Shown here: in pieces, positions 37,851 to 47,665 of the stretch
How the letters are laid out: each line of letters begins with the position of its first letter
How positions within the stretch are numbered: the first letter of the stretch is position 1
Assembly: GCA_016124385.1 (NCBI GenBank)
Contig: WGNU01000006.1
Span: forward strand, 1-64,000
Source: Alphaproteobacteria bacterium
GTDB lineage: Bacteria > Pseudomonadota > Alphaproteobacteria > Micropepsales > Micropepsaceae
Length of the DNA: 64,000 bases
Reading direction: 5' to 3'
Notes under the pieces: generated by a model
Told to the model about the DNA's origin: nothing
Databases searched by the model: none
The model's input: the letters and a program-made list of their open reading frames with translations, nothing else
Translations under genes and position numbers: made by a program

Positions 37851-38279
37851 ATGCCCCTTCACCTCATCAAGCTCAGCGTCGGCACGGAGAGCCTGGAAGG
37901 GTTCGCGGCCTGGCAGACGGAGCGGCTGAAGCGGCTGCGCGCGAAGGACAAGAGGGCGCAGCTCTTTCACCTGACGCGGCAGACGCCGAAGCGGCGCGAG
38001 GAGATCCTTGCCGGCGGGTCGATCTTCTGGGTCATCAAGGGGTTCATTCTCGCGCGGCAGAGCATTCTCGATCTGCGCGCGCAGCCCGATTCGAACGGCG
38101 TGCCGCATTGCGCGATCGTCTATTCCTCGAAGTTGCAGCCGGTTGTGCCGCGGGCGCGGGGGCCGTTCCAAGGCTGGCGGTATCTGAAAGCCGAGGATGC
38201 GCCCGAAGACCTCGCCGGCGGCACGCGCGCGATGCCGGCGGATCTGCGCCGCACGCTCGCGGATCTGGGTCTGCTCTAG
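37851..38279 (+). CDS. DUF1489 family protein
   Basis: I placed the start at ATG 37851 (MPLHLIKLSVGTESLEGFAA), the family start; the track extension runs through the repeat upstream. The 142-residue product contains RQTPKRREEILAGGSIFWVI and FQGWRYLKAEDAPEDL, both conserved in DUF1489, a family limited to alphaproteobacteria with unknown function. It converges with panC, and the two stop codons overlap by 4 bases. Confidence 0.85.
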   Translation: MPLHLIKLSVGTESLEGFAAWQTERLKRLRAKDKRAQLFHLTRQTPKRREEILAGGSIFWVIKGFILARQSILDLRAQPDSNGVPHCAIVYSSKLQPVVPRARGPFQGWRYLKAEDAPEDLAGGTRAMPADLRRTLADLGLL

Positions 38280-39154
38280 TCGGCCTTGGGCAGGACCGGC
38301 GCGTTGTCGATGAGCCGCGTGCCGCCGAGCCGCACCGCCGCGAGCACGCGCGCGGGCTCGTTCAGCATCTCGATGGGATCGAGACTGTCTGCGTCGCGGA
38401 CTTCCAGGTAATCGACCGCGGCGAAGCCAAGCTTCAAGAGGCGCGCGCGGCCGGTGTTGCAGGCCTCGCTTGGGCTCTTGCCGCCTGCGACGGCGGCCGC
38501 GACCTCGCCCAAGACCGTGTTGAGGAAGCCCGCGATCTTGCGCTCGGGGGCCGTCAAATAGGCGTTGCGCGAAGACATCGCGAGACCGTCATGTTCGCGC
38601 AGTGTCGGCGCGGCGACGATCTCGACCGGGATGTCGAGGTCGCGCACCAGGCGGCGGATGACGAGGAGCTGCTGATAATCCTTCTCGCCGAAAATGGCGA
38701 CGTCGGGCTGGGCCTGCATGAAGAGCTTGGCGACGACGGTCGCGACGCCGCCGAAGAAATGCGGGCGGGCCGCGCTCTCGAGCCCTTCGGAGACACCGGC
38801 GACGCGAATCGCGGTCGAGAAGCCGTTCGGGTACATCTCGGCCGCCGTCGGCGCGTAAACGAGCCCCACGAAACCCTGGCGCGCGAGCTTTTCGATGTCG
38901 GAACCCAAATTGCGCGGATAGCGCTCGAAATCTTCGTTCGGCGCAAATTGCGTGGGATTGACGAAAATCGAGACGACGACGCGGTTCGCCTGCGCCCGTG
39001 CGGCCTCGCTCAGCGAAAGGTGGCCGGCGTGCAGCGCGCCCATGGTCGGCACGAGCGCGACCCGCTCGCCCGCCCGGCGCCAGCCGAACACGATCTTGCG
39101 CAGATCCGCAACGCTGCGCGCCACGGGAATCGGAAACGAGGTATCAAGCGGCAT
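38276..39154 (-). CDS. panC: Pantothenate synthetase (pantoate--beta-alanine ligase)
   Basis: ATP-dependent last step of pantothenate synthesis. The 292-residue protein has VALVPTMGALHAGHLSLSEA with the HIGH-like nucleotide-binding motif, then VVSIFVNPTQFAPNEDFERY and RPHFFGGVATVVAKLF. The KMSKS-like segment is DGLAMSSRNAYL. The order is as in the family and the length is normal. panB is not in the window. It is transcribed divergently from the VWA gene. Confidence 0.95.
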   Translation of the reverse strand: MPLDTSFPIPVARSVADLRKIVFGWRRAGERVALVPTMGALHAGHLSLSEAARAQANRVVVSIFVNPTQFAPNEDFERYPRNLGSDIEKLARQGFVGLVYAPTAAEMYPNGFSTAIRVAGVSEGLESAARPHFFGGVATVVAKLFMQAQPDVAIFGEKDYQQLLVIRRLVRDLDIPVEIVAAPTLREHDGLAMSSRNAYLTAPERKIAGFLNTVLGEVAAAVAGGKSPSEACNTGRARLLKLGFAAVDYLEVRDADSLDPIEMLNEPARVLAAVRLGGTRLIDNAPVLPKAD

Positions 39155-39242
39155 TAACGAATCAACGATCGCTCGGGGGGATTACGGTTCGCCCGACCTT
39201 AGCGAAGGGTTTCGATCTGGGCTAGGCTTAGGCGCGCTTGGC

Positions 39243-39265
39243 AAATGGCCGCCCAGGGGCCATTT
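39243..39265. promoter_or_regulatory. Perfect inverted repeat between panC and the VWA gene
   Basis: AAATGGCC (39243-39250) and GGCCATTT (39258-39265) form a perfect 8-bp inverted repeat with a seven-base spacer. It lies in the 148-bp divergent region, 89 bases upstream of the panC start and 38 upstream of the VWA start. There is no T-run on either strand, so it is more likely an operator or leader hairpin than a terminator. Confidence 0.45.
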
Positions 39266-39302
39266 CGAGGAGGACCCCCTGGGCGTTGCGGGTGTGGACA
39301 GC

Positions 39303-40010
39303 ATGGGACGATCGATCACGCCGAAAGGACCCGGATCGAGCGCGGACGAAGTGGCCGCGTTCGTCGAGGCGATCAAGCACGTGCCGGTGCCGCACCGCGG
39401 CGGGCGGCGGGGGCGCCTCGTCTTCGCGCTCGATGCGACGATGAGCCGCCAGCCGACCTGGGACCTCGCGACACGCATCCAGGCGGAAATGTTCGAGGAA
39501 GTGAGCGCGGTCGGCGGGCTCTCGGTGCAGCTCGTCTATTTTCGCGGGTTCCGGGAATTCAGCGCCTCGCCCTGGGTCGCGGACGCGGCGGGGCTGGGCG
39601 CGGCGATGACGGGCGTCGATTGCCGGGGCGGCAAGACGCAGCTCGGCCGCGTGCTCGCCCATGTCCGCGAGGAGGCGGCGCGCGAGACGATCGCGGCGCT
39701 CGTCTATGTGGGCGATTGCTTCGAGGAGCAGCCCGATCCGGTGCTGGATCTCGCGGGCGAGCTCGGCATGCGGGGCGTGCGCGCGTTCCTTTTCCAGGAA
39801 GGGCGCGATGCCCGCGCGGCGCGGGTCTTTCGCGGCATCGCGCAGATGACGCACGGCGCCTATGCGCCGTTCGATGCCGGCTCGGCGGCGCAATTGCGCG
39901 CGCTGCTGCGCGCGGTCGCTGCCTATGCCGCCGGCGGCATGGCGGCGCTCAGCGATCACGCCAGCCGGGCCGGCGGCGCGGCGATGCGCCTGCTCAAGGA
40001 CATGCGGTAG
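39303..40010 (+). CDS. VWA-domain protein
   Basis: The ATG at 39303 (MGRSITPKGPGSSADEVAAF) is used; a GTG at 39294 is also in frame, and the strong AGGAGG at 39266-39272 lies rather far upstream. The 235-residue protein is almost entirely one von Willebrand A domain. The metal site is LVFALDATMSRQPTWD, DxTxS instead of the usual DxSxS. VDCRGGKTQLGRVLAHV supplies the second metal loop. It has no signal peptide, so it should be cytoplasmic. It is 35 bp from the DnaJ-like gene; they may act together. Function is unknown. Confidence 0.75.
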   Translation: MGRSITPKGPGSSADEVAAFVEAIKHVPVPHRGGRRGRLVFALDATMSRQPTWDLATRIQAEMFEEVSAVGGLSVQLVYFRGFREFSASPWVADAAGLGAAMTGVDCRGGKTQLGRVLAHVREEAARETIAALVYVGDCFEEQPDPVLDLAGELGMRGVRAFLFQEGRDARAARVFRGIAQMTHGAYAPFDAGSAAQLRALLRAVAAYAAGGMAALSDHASRAGGAAMRLLKDMR

Positions 40011-40045
40011 GGGCGTGACATAGGGACGTGAGTTAGGGTCGGGTG

Positions 40046-40774
40046 ATGCTGCTTTGGATCTCGATCGCGGGCGCGGCGCTGCTCCTCTTCTGGCTGGCGG
40101 GGCGCAGCTATCTGCGCAGCTCGCCGGCCGCCCTCGCCAAGGGGTTCCGCTGGACGGGGGCGGGGATCGCGGGGCTGCTCGCGCTCTTGGCGCTGGTCGG
40201 CGGGCGGGTGCTCGTTGCGCTCGGGCTCGCGCTCTTTGCCTACGCGCTCGCGACGCGGCAGATCGAGACCGTGATGCGGGGCATCGCCCAGGCGTTCGGC
40301 CTGTCGCTGGGACCGGACACGCGCCCATCGGGGCGGCCGGGCCCGCGCGTGCGGACCGAATGGCTCGACCTCGAACTCGACCGGACGAACGGCGAAATGC
40401 GGGGGCAGGTGATCGGCGGCCCCTATGCCGGGCGGGGCTTTCGCTCACTCGCCGTCGATGAATTGGCGAAACTCCAGCGCGCGGCGATCACGGGCGATCC
40501 GCAGGGCGCGCAGATCCTCGAGGCGTTTCTCGACCGCACGACGAACGGCACCTGGCGGACGGCGACCGGAGAGTCCGGCTTTTCGGGCGGCAGCGCGCCG
40601 CTGACGCGGGCCGAGGCGCTGCGCGTGCTCGGCCTCGCCGAAGGGGCGAGCGCGCTCGACATCACGGAGGCGCATCGCCGGCTGATGAAGGCGGTCCACC
40701 CGGATGCGGGCGGATCGAGCGTCCTCGCCGCGCAGATCAACGCGGCGCGCGCGGTGCTCCTCGGAGAGGCGTAG
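40046..40774 (+). CDS. Membrane-anchored DnaJ-domain protein
   Basis: The start is ATG 40046 (a GTG at 40043 overlaps it). The 242-residue protein has an N-terminal membrane segment at about residues 3-20 and two more hydrophobic stretches up to residue 75. A linker of unknown structure follows, then a C-terminal J-domain with TRAEALRVLGLAEGASALDI and the HPD motif in LMKAVHPDAGGSSVLAAQIN. The arrangement is of a co-chaperone that recruits Hsp70 to the inner membrane. It converges with the carboxypeptidase gene, 6 bases away. Confidence 0.8.
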   Translation: MLLWISIAGAALLLFWLAGRSYLRSSPAALAKGFRWTGAGIAGLLALLALVGGRVLVALGLALFAYALATRQIETVMRGIAQAFGLSLGPDTRPSGRPGPRVRTEWLDLELDRTNGEMRGQVIGGPYAGRGFRSLAVDELAKLQRAAITGDPQGAQILEAFLDRTTNGTWRTATGESGFSGGSAPLTRAEALRVLGLAEGASALDITEAHRRLMKAVHPDAGGSSVLAAQINAARAVLLGEA

Positions 40775-40780
40775 CGCCGC

Positions 40781-42346
40781 CTATTGGCCGGCCGCGAGCG
40801 ACCAGTCGCTGTCGGCGACGGCGAGGCAGGCAAGGCCGCGCGCTTCGAGCTTGGTGCAGGCATCGCGCGCCTCGGCCGGCGAGAAGGGGCCGAAACGGGC
40901 GCGGTAGATGGGGCCGTCCTTCGTCGAGAAGGGCGTCACCACCGCCTCGGTGTCGCCGAGGATCGCTTCGGCGGCATCGGCGATCACTTCCACCTGCATC
41001 TGGGCAACATCGCGGTCGCGATAGGCGCCAACCTGGATTCCCCAGGTACGCGGATCGGAACTGGCGGTGCGGCGCGTCGAAGTCGGCGTGTCGCCCTCGC
41101 CGATCTCGCCCAGCAGGGCCGAGGCGAGGCTCGCGGTGCGCACTTCAGAGACATCGCCGCCCCAGATCAGCCGGCCCGGGGCCTCAGCGACATAAGAGGG
41201 CATGGCGCCGGCGTCGATATTGGTGCGGAGCGCGACGCGCGTGGTGCGGGGCTGGGGCACGACCGCGGCCAGTTGATCGGCACCGCGCGGCTCGGCCCGG
41301 CGCGGCTCGGCGACGGTTTCCGCGATCAGCTCGGCCAGCGGATCGGCGCTCGCGAGCGAGACGACTTCGCGCGGCGCCTGCGGTTCGTCGGGGATCGGCG
41401 CCATCGCGACGACGCCCGGATCGCCCGGGGCGCGGACATTGGGGTTGCGCACGGGCTTGGGCGGCGCCGTGACGGCGGAGGCGACCTGCGTGTAGCGGCC
41501 GCGCGGATCCTCATAGGCCGCGACCATCGTCGGGTTCGCCTCGATCTTGTCGAACATCGAGCCCAGGATCGCGCGCATTTCGTTGTCGCGCTCGCGGGCC
41601 GTGCGGCCGCCCATGACGACGCCGATGATGCGGCGCCCGTCGCGCTCGGCCGAGGAGACGAGGTTGAAGCCGCTCGCGCGCGTGTAGCCCGTCTTGATGC
41701 CGTTCGCGCCAACGAAATCGACCAGCAGATCGTTGTGCGTCTCGTAGGTCTTGCCGCGGAACGTGTAGGTGCGCGCGGCGAAGCGATCGTAATATTGGGG
41801 GAAATTCTTCATCAGCGCGCGGCCGAGCGTCGCCATATCGCGCGCGGTCGAGCGTTGCAGCGGATGGGGAAGGCCGGAGGCGTTATAGAAATACGTATTG
41901 CGCATCGAGAGCGCGCGGGCCTTTTGCGTCATCAGGCGGGCGAATTTCGCCTCGCTGCCGCCGATCGCCTCGGCGACGACGACCGCCACGTCATTGGCCG
42001 AGCGGATGATGAGGGCGCCGATCGCTTCCTCGACCGTGATGGTCGTGCCGGGCTTGAGGCCGAGCTTCGAAGGTTCCTGGCCGGCCGCGAAGGACGAGAC
42101 GTTCAGCTTCGTCGAGAGCGCGAGCTTGCCTTCCTGGAGACGCTCGAACAGCAGATAGAGCGTCATCATCTTGGTGAGCGAGGCGGGGAAACGCGCTTCG
42201 TCGGCCGAGCGCGAGAATAGAATCTTGCCCGTCTGGGCGTCCATGATGAGGCTCGCGTCCTTGCTGGCCGCGGAAGCCGGCGTGCCGGCGCCACCCGCTA
42301 CCACCAGGCCGACGACCAGCCCCAACACTGCAACCCAACGCGTCAC
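40781..42346 (-). CDS. D-alanyl-D-alanine carboxypeptidase (S11) with SPOR domain
   Basis: Low-molecular-weight penicillin-binding protein that trims peptidoglycan peptides. I placed the start at GTG 42346, preceded by GGGGGG, giving VTRWVAVLGLVVGLVVAGGA as signal peptide; the 160 residues upstream in the track are not protein-like. The S11 motifs are PASLTKMM (SXXK), SAND (SXN) and KTGYTRASG (KTG). After a Pro/Ala-rich linker, a C-terminal SPOR domain (TWGIQVGAYRDRDVAQMQVE) would bind denuded septal glycan. The product has 521 residues. It is divergent from the phasin gene. Confidence 0.92.
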   Translation of the reverse strand: MTRWVAVLGLVVGLVVAGGAGTPASAASKDASLIMDAQTGKILFSRSADEARFPASLTKMMTLYLLFERLQEGKLALSTKLNVSSFAAGQEPSKLGLKPGTTITVEEAIGALIIRSANDVAVVVAEAIGGSEAKFARLMTQKARALSMRNTYFYNASGLPHPLQRSTARDMATLGRALMKNFPQYYDRFAARTYTFRGKTYETHNDLLVDFVGANGIKTGYTRASGFNLVSSAERDGRRIIGVVMGGRTARERDNEMRAILGSMFDKIEANPTMVAAYEDPRGRYTQVASAVTAPPKPVRNPNVRAPGDPGVVAMAPIPDEPQAPREVVSLASADPLAELIAETVAEPRRAEPRGADQLAAVVPQPRTTRVALRTNIDAGAMPSYVAEAPGRLIWGGDVSEVRTASLASALLGEIGEGDTPTSTRRTASSDPRTWGIQVGAYRDRDVAQMQVEVIADAAEAILGDTEAVVTPFSTKDGPIYRARFGPFSPAEARDACTKLEARGLACLAVADSDWSLAAGQ

Positions 42347-42785
42347 GCGGTGACCCCCCGCTGTCAAAACGCCCGATACGAACCGAACCTTCCGCAGCCC
42401 CGCGGACCCGTTCAGTCCCTTTAGCACACCGTGCGTCGTCTTCCGACGGCACGTGCTCCACACCATGCGTATCTTGTGCCAGAGCCCGCTTGTCTTAAAG
42501 CGCTCCGGCCGGCCCCACCGATCTCGCCCGGGCGTTTCTCGCTCCGCGCGGCACCGGCACAACACCAGGATACACGTTTGGCGCCTAGCCTCCGTGAGAG
42601 GCCTTACCAAGTGGTTAACGCCCCGTTCACTGTGGCCTTCAGCGTTAACAGATTCTCGCTGCGGCGCACCTGGGCGTTGACAAGTCCCCCGACGCTCCAC
42701 ATATTCCGGAATGTTGCGGTGCAGCATGAATCGGGCGGCGGCCGCGACCACACTCCCCAGAATGCAATCGAGGGCAAAAACAGCA
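42347..42785. other. Divergent intergenic region, carboxypeptidase/phasin
   Basis: A 439-bp region without a gene. It is less GC-rich than its flanks. It contains an inverted repeat GTTAACGC (42614-42621)/GCGTTAAC (42642-42649) with 28 bases centre to centre, and a promoter facing the phasin (listed separately). The track's long N-terminal extension of the carboxypeptidase ORF runs through it but looks non-coding. No promoter for the carboxypeptidase could be assigned with confidence. Confidence 0.5.
42677..42705 (+). promoter_or_regulatory. Probable phasin promoter
   Basis: A perfect TTGACA (42677-42682) is followed after 17 bases by CATATT (42700-42705). The leader to the phasin ATG would be about 75 bases. 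The GTTAACGC inverted repeat lies 28-63 bases upstream of the -35 and could bind an activator or a PhaR-type regulator; the latter is speculation. Confidence 0.5.
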
Positions 42786-43241
42786 ATGGCAACGAAGGCG
42801 AAGGCGAGCGAGATGGGCGAAGAGGCCATCGGTCAGGCGTTCAAGAATGGCGCAGAGGCGGTGAAAGAGAATTTCGAGAAGGCCGCGCGCAGTTTCGGCG
42901 ACATGGCGACCTACAATCGCCAAGCTATGGAAGCCTTGGTGAAATCGGCGAATGTCGCCACCAAGGGCATCGAGCAGATCAACACCGAGCTCATGACCTA
43001 TTCGCGCCAGGCGATGGAAGACCACGCCGCGGCGCTCAAGACCGTGATGACCTCCAAGTCCCTGCAGGACGCGCTCGAGGTTCAGTCGGATTATTCGAAG
43101 GCGGCGTTCGACGCCTATCTCGGCCAGATGACGAAGGTCAGCGAAATCGTGGTCGGCCTCGCGCGCGAAATCTCCGCGCCGCTCACCGAGCAGGCCAAGC
43201 AATTCGCGGATCTGGTGCACGCGTCGCGTCCGGCGGCTTAA
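42786..43241 (+). CDS. Phasin family protein
   Basis: Phasins coat polyhydroxyalkanoate granules. The likely start is ATG 42786 (MATKAKASEMGEEAIGQAFK), giving 151 residues. The protein is helical and amphipathic, with FEKAARSFGDMATYNRQAME, KGIEQINTELMTYSRQAMED and the conserved SLQDALEVQSDYSKAAFDAY, characteristic of the phasin_2 family in Hyphomicrobiales. It implies PHA storage, though no synthase is present in the window. A strong terminator hairpin follows. Confidence 0.88.
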   Translation: MATKAKASEMGEEAIGQAFKNGAEAVKENFEKAARSFGDMATYNRQAMEALVKSANVATKGIEQINTELMTYSRQAMEDHAAALKTVMTSKSLQDALEVQSDYSKAAFDAYLGQMTKVSEIVVGLAREISAPLTEQAKQFADLVHASRPAA

Positions 43242-43259
43242 CCGCGTTTCGTCGGATGA

Positions 43260-43281
43260 GGGGCCGGCCGTTGCCGGCCCC
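43260..43281 (+). terminator. Hairpin terminator after the phasin gene
   Basis: GGGGCCGG-CCGTTG-CCGGCCCC followed by TTTCGTTT, 18 bases downstream of the phasin stop. The stem is perfect over eight pairs. It would isolate the phasin transcript from the DUF1499 gene. Confidence 0.7.
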
Positions 43282-43317
43282 TTTCGTTTGCGCGAAAGCG
43301 AGGGCAAGCTCTCGTCC

Positions 43318-43731
43318 ATGAGCGAGCCACCCTTTCTTTCCTTCGAGTCGCTGCGCCTGACGCCCAAGCCCAATCAGTGCCTGGCGGCACCCGAGGGGCT
43401 TTGCGCGCACGCAAAGCCGCACCTGATCGCGCCGCTGCTGACGGCCGATGCGGGCGCGACATACACGGCCGCGCTCGCGGCGCTGACGGCGCAGCCGCGC
43501 ATGACAATTCTGGCCGCCGACAGCGGCGCGCGCGCGATCGAGGCGGTGCAACGCTCCGCGCTCTTTCAGTTTCCCGATTACGTGAGCGTTCGAATCGTCC
43601 CGGCCGAGGGCGGGGGCGCCAGCCTTGCGATCTATTCGCGGTCAAAATACGGTTATAGCGATCTGGGCGTGAACAAGGCCCGTGTCGAGCGCCTTCTTGC
43701 CGCGATCACGACGCGCCTCGCCACCCGATGA
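43318..43731 (+). CDS. DUF1499 family protein
   Basis: I used ATG 43318 ([20 protein letters not shown]) in place of the TTG at 43288 shown in the track. The 137-residue protein has the DUF1499 pattern: [20 protein letters not shown] with two conserved cysteines, [20 protein letters not shown], then [20 protein letters not shown] and [20 protein letters not shown]. Function is unknown. It has no signal peptide and lies between the phasin terminator and clpS. Confidence 0.8.
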   Translation: MSEPPFLSFESLRLTPKPNQCLAAPEGLCAHAKPHLIAPLLTADAGATYTAALAALTAQPRMTILAADSGARAIEAVQRSALFQFPDYVSVRIVPAEGGGASLAIYSRSKYGYSDLGVNKARVERLLAAITTRLATR

Positions 43732-43825
43732 TCCCGGGTTCTTTGAAGTCCCGAAAAACTTCATATTTAATTGCAACGCTAGCGCCTATCGAAGGGCGCG
43801 CAGATACGTCATCCTCGAAAGGCGC

Positions 43826-44149
43826 ATGGCTAAGAACGGACAAGGCTCGAACGGCACCACCACCGGCATCGTGACGAAGACACGGCCGAAGACGAAGAAG
43901 CCGTCGCTCTACAAGGTGCTGCTGCTCAACGACGACTACACGCCGATGGAATTCGTCGTGCATGTGCTCGAACGGTTTTTCGCCAAGGGCCGCGAGGACG
44001 CGGTGGCGATCATGTTGCACGTTCACCAAAAGGGCGTCGGGCTGTGCGGCGTCTATACCTATGAGGTCGCGGAAACGAAGGTGACGCAAGTCATCGACTT
44101 TGCGCGTCGTCACCAGCATCCGCTGCAGTGCACGATGGAAAAGGAGTAA
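43826..44149 (+). CDS. clpS: ATP-dependent Clp protease adaptor ClpS
   Basis: ClpS delivers N-degron substrates to ClpAP. The start is ATG 43826 after GAAAGG; the track extension upstream is not conserved. The 107-residue protein has a flexible N-terminus rich in Gly/Thr, then [20 protein letters not shown] with the conserved Asn-Asp pair, and [20 protein letters not shown] and [10 protein letters not shown] at the end. The SD of clpA overlaps its stop, so the pair is coupled. Confidence 0.95.
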   Translation: MAKNGQGSNGTTTGIVTKTRPKTKKPSLYKVLLLNDDYTPMEFVVHVLERFFAKGREDAVAIMLHVHQKGVGLCGVYTYEVAETKVTQVIDFARRHQHPLQCTMEKE

Positions 44150-44155
44150 CGCCAC

Positions 44156-46492
<2,337 letters not shown>

Positions 46493-46494
46493 CG

Positions 46495-47319
46495 ATGGGC
46501 CCGGTGGAGACGCTGCCGGGCGGCGAGGGGCGCACCATCGCTTTCTCGCGCGGCGGCACAGGGCGGACGGTCGTTCTCCTTCACGGCATCGGGGAATCGC
46601 ACGCCTCGTTCGCACCGATTTCGGCCGACCTCCAACGCGACCACGATGTGATCGCGGTGGATCTGGCGGGCCATGGCGCCGCCAGCGCGCCCAAGGCGGC
46701 CGACCTCGCCGCGATGGTCGGCGATGTCGGCGCGCTCATCGCCGCGCTCAAGCTCGACAAGCCGTTGCTCGTTGGCCATTCGCTGGGCGGGGCGGTCGCG
46801 AGCCTTGCCGCCGCGTCGGTGCCGATCCGCGGCGCCATCGTCATCGATCAGCCGCTCGCGCTCGCGGGCTTCCGCGAGGCGCTGGCGCCGATGAAGGACG
46901 CGCTCTTCACCGGCGACTACAAAACCGCCGTCGAGGGCATGATGGGCGCGATGGGCTTTGGCCAATTGCCCGAGGCGCTGCAGGGGCCGATCCTCGCCTC
47001 GCGCGACCGCACGCCGCGCGAGACGTACCTCGCCATCTGGGCCGGCCTGTTCGACGATGAAGGGTTCGCGGCGACCGAAGCGCTGGTCGACAGCGTTCTC
47101 AAGGGTATCACCGTTCCCTATCTCGCGCTTGTCGCGGAAGGCGCGGCGCCCGGCTATGGCGACTGGCTGAAGGCGCGGATGCCGCACGCCATCACGGAAG
47201 AATGGCCGGGCGGGCACTGGCTCCACCTCGCCGATCAGGCGCGCTTCACGGCGCGCGTGCGCGCGTTCGACGCGCTGCCGCCCAAGCGCGGCATCCTCAG
47301 CCTCTTCAAGAAGGGGTAG
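46495..47319 (+). CDS. Alpha/beta-hydrolase
   Basis: A 274-residue protein with the hydrolase fold. VVLLHGIGESHASFAPISAD is the oxyanion loop. The nucleophile elbow is VGHSLGGAVASL, with serine near residue 94, and the C-terminal histidine is in WPGGHWLHLADQARF. No signal peptide is seen. The substrate is unknown. It starts 2 bases after the clpA stop, so it is probably expressed with clpSA, and it is followed by a palindromic repeat. Confidence 0.85.
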   Translation: MGPVETLPGGEGRTIAFSRGGTGRTVVLLHGIGESHASFAPISADLQRDHDVIAVDLAGHGAASAPKAADLAAMVGDVGALIAALKLDKPLLVGHSLGGAVASLAAASVPIRGAIVIDQPLALAGFREALAPMKDALFTGDYKTAVEGMMGAMGFGQLPEALQGPILASRDRTPRETYLAIWAGLFDDEGFAATEALVDSVLKGITVPYLALVAEGAAPGYGDWLKARMPHAITEEWPGGHWLHLADQARFTARVRAFDALPPKRGILSLFKKG

Positions 47320-47333
47320 GGCTCTTTCGATCG

Positions 47334-47414
47334 CATCCTTCGAGACGCCCTTTCGCCTCACCCTGAGGAGCGAGCGTCACGAAGGGCGAGGCGAAAGGGC
47401 TCCTCAGGATGAGG
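47334..47414 (+). repeat. Palindromic repeat family A, copy 2
   Basis: Begins CATCCTTCGAGACG and ends GCTCCTCAGGATGAGG, with a perfect inner inverted repeat GCCCTTTCGCCTC (47347-47359)/GAGGCGAAAGGGC (47388-47400). It is the reverse orientation of the copy at 57891. It lies just downstream of the hydrolase gene and could act as a hairpin for mRNA 3'-end stability. Confidence 0.75.
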
Positions 47415-47439
47415 CCGGGGAAGCCTCCCCCAAACGACG

Positions 47440-47471
47440 AAAGGCCGCCGGGGCGTCCCCAGGCGGCCTTT
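47440..47471 (-). terminator. Strong rho-independent terminator of the micropeptide unit
   Basis: On the minus strand AAAGGCCGCC-T-GGGG-ACG-CCCC-GGCGGCCTTT forms a near-perfect stem of fourteen pairs followed by CGTCGTTT. It ends a short transcription unit that starts near 47610. On the plus strand it could also end transcription from clpA and the hydrolase. Confidence 0.7.
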
Positions 47472-47514
47472 CCATTGCCGATCCGCGTCAGCGGGTCAGC
47501 CGGCTTTCACCGGC

Positions 47515-47580
47515 TCAGACGCGGGACTTTCCGAAGAAGGTCCTGGTCCGGCGCTCACGCGAAAAGTGACAATGAGACAC
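47515..47580 (-). CDS. 21-residue micropeptide with extended Shine-Dalgarno
   Basis: Too short for the ORF track. GTG at 47580 opens a frame MSHCHFSRERRTRTFFGKSRV ending at TGA (47515-47517). The bases directly upstream, AGAAAGGAGGTGATCCAG, complement 18 bases of a typical alphaproteobacterial 16S 3' end (CTGGATCACCTCCTTTCT), far longer than an ordinary SD. The peptide is basic, with 6 Arg, 1 Lys and 2 His. It has its own promoter and terminator. It may be a small protein, or the coding part of a regulatory RNA of about 170-180 bases. I do not recognise a named family. Confidence 0.6.
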   Translation of the reverse strand: MSHCHFSRERRTRTFFGKSRV

Positions 47581-47616
47581 TGGATCACCTCCTTTCTGCT
47601 GTTGAAACCCGACTCA

Positions 47617-47645
47617 AGTGTAATGCTGCGGCGCACACAGTGCAA
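47617..47645 (-). promoter_or_regulatory. Sigma70 promoter of the micropeptide unit
   Basis: On the minus strand TTGCAC (47640-47645), 17 bases, then TACACT (47617-47622). This is one of the best matches to the housekeeping consensus in the window. The expected start site near 47610 gives a 30-base leader that is mostly the extended SD. The promoter lies just beyond the stop of the SDR gene on the same strand. Confidence 0.65.
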
Positions 47646-47665
47646 TGGGGGCGCGCGGGGCCGCC

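Noticed and set aside
42347-42829. 160-residue N-terminal extension of the D,D-carboxypeptidase ORF
   Set aside because: A signal peptide begins at GTG 42346 with an SD before it; the extension is Arg/Cys-rich, runs through promoter-like sequence and overlaps the phasin start.
47578-47598. CTGGATCACCTCCTTTCT on the plus strand, identical to a 16S rRNA 3' end
   Set aside because: No other 16S sequence precedes it. The minus-strand reading as an extended SD, with promoter, ORF and terminator, explains it better than an rRNA fragment.
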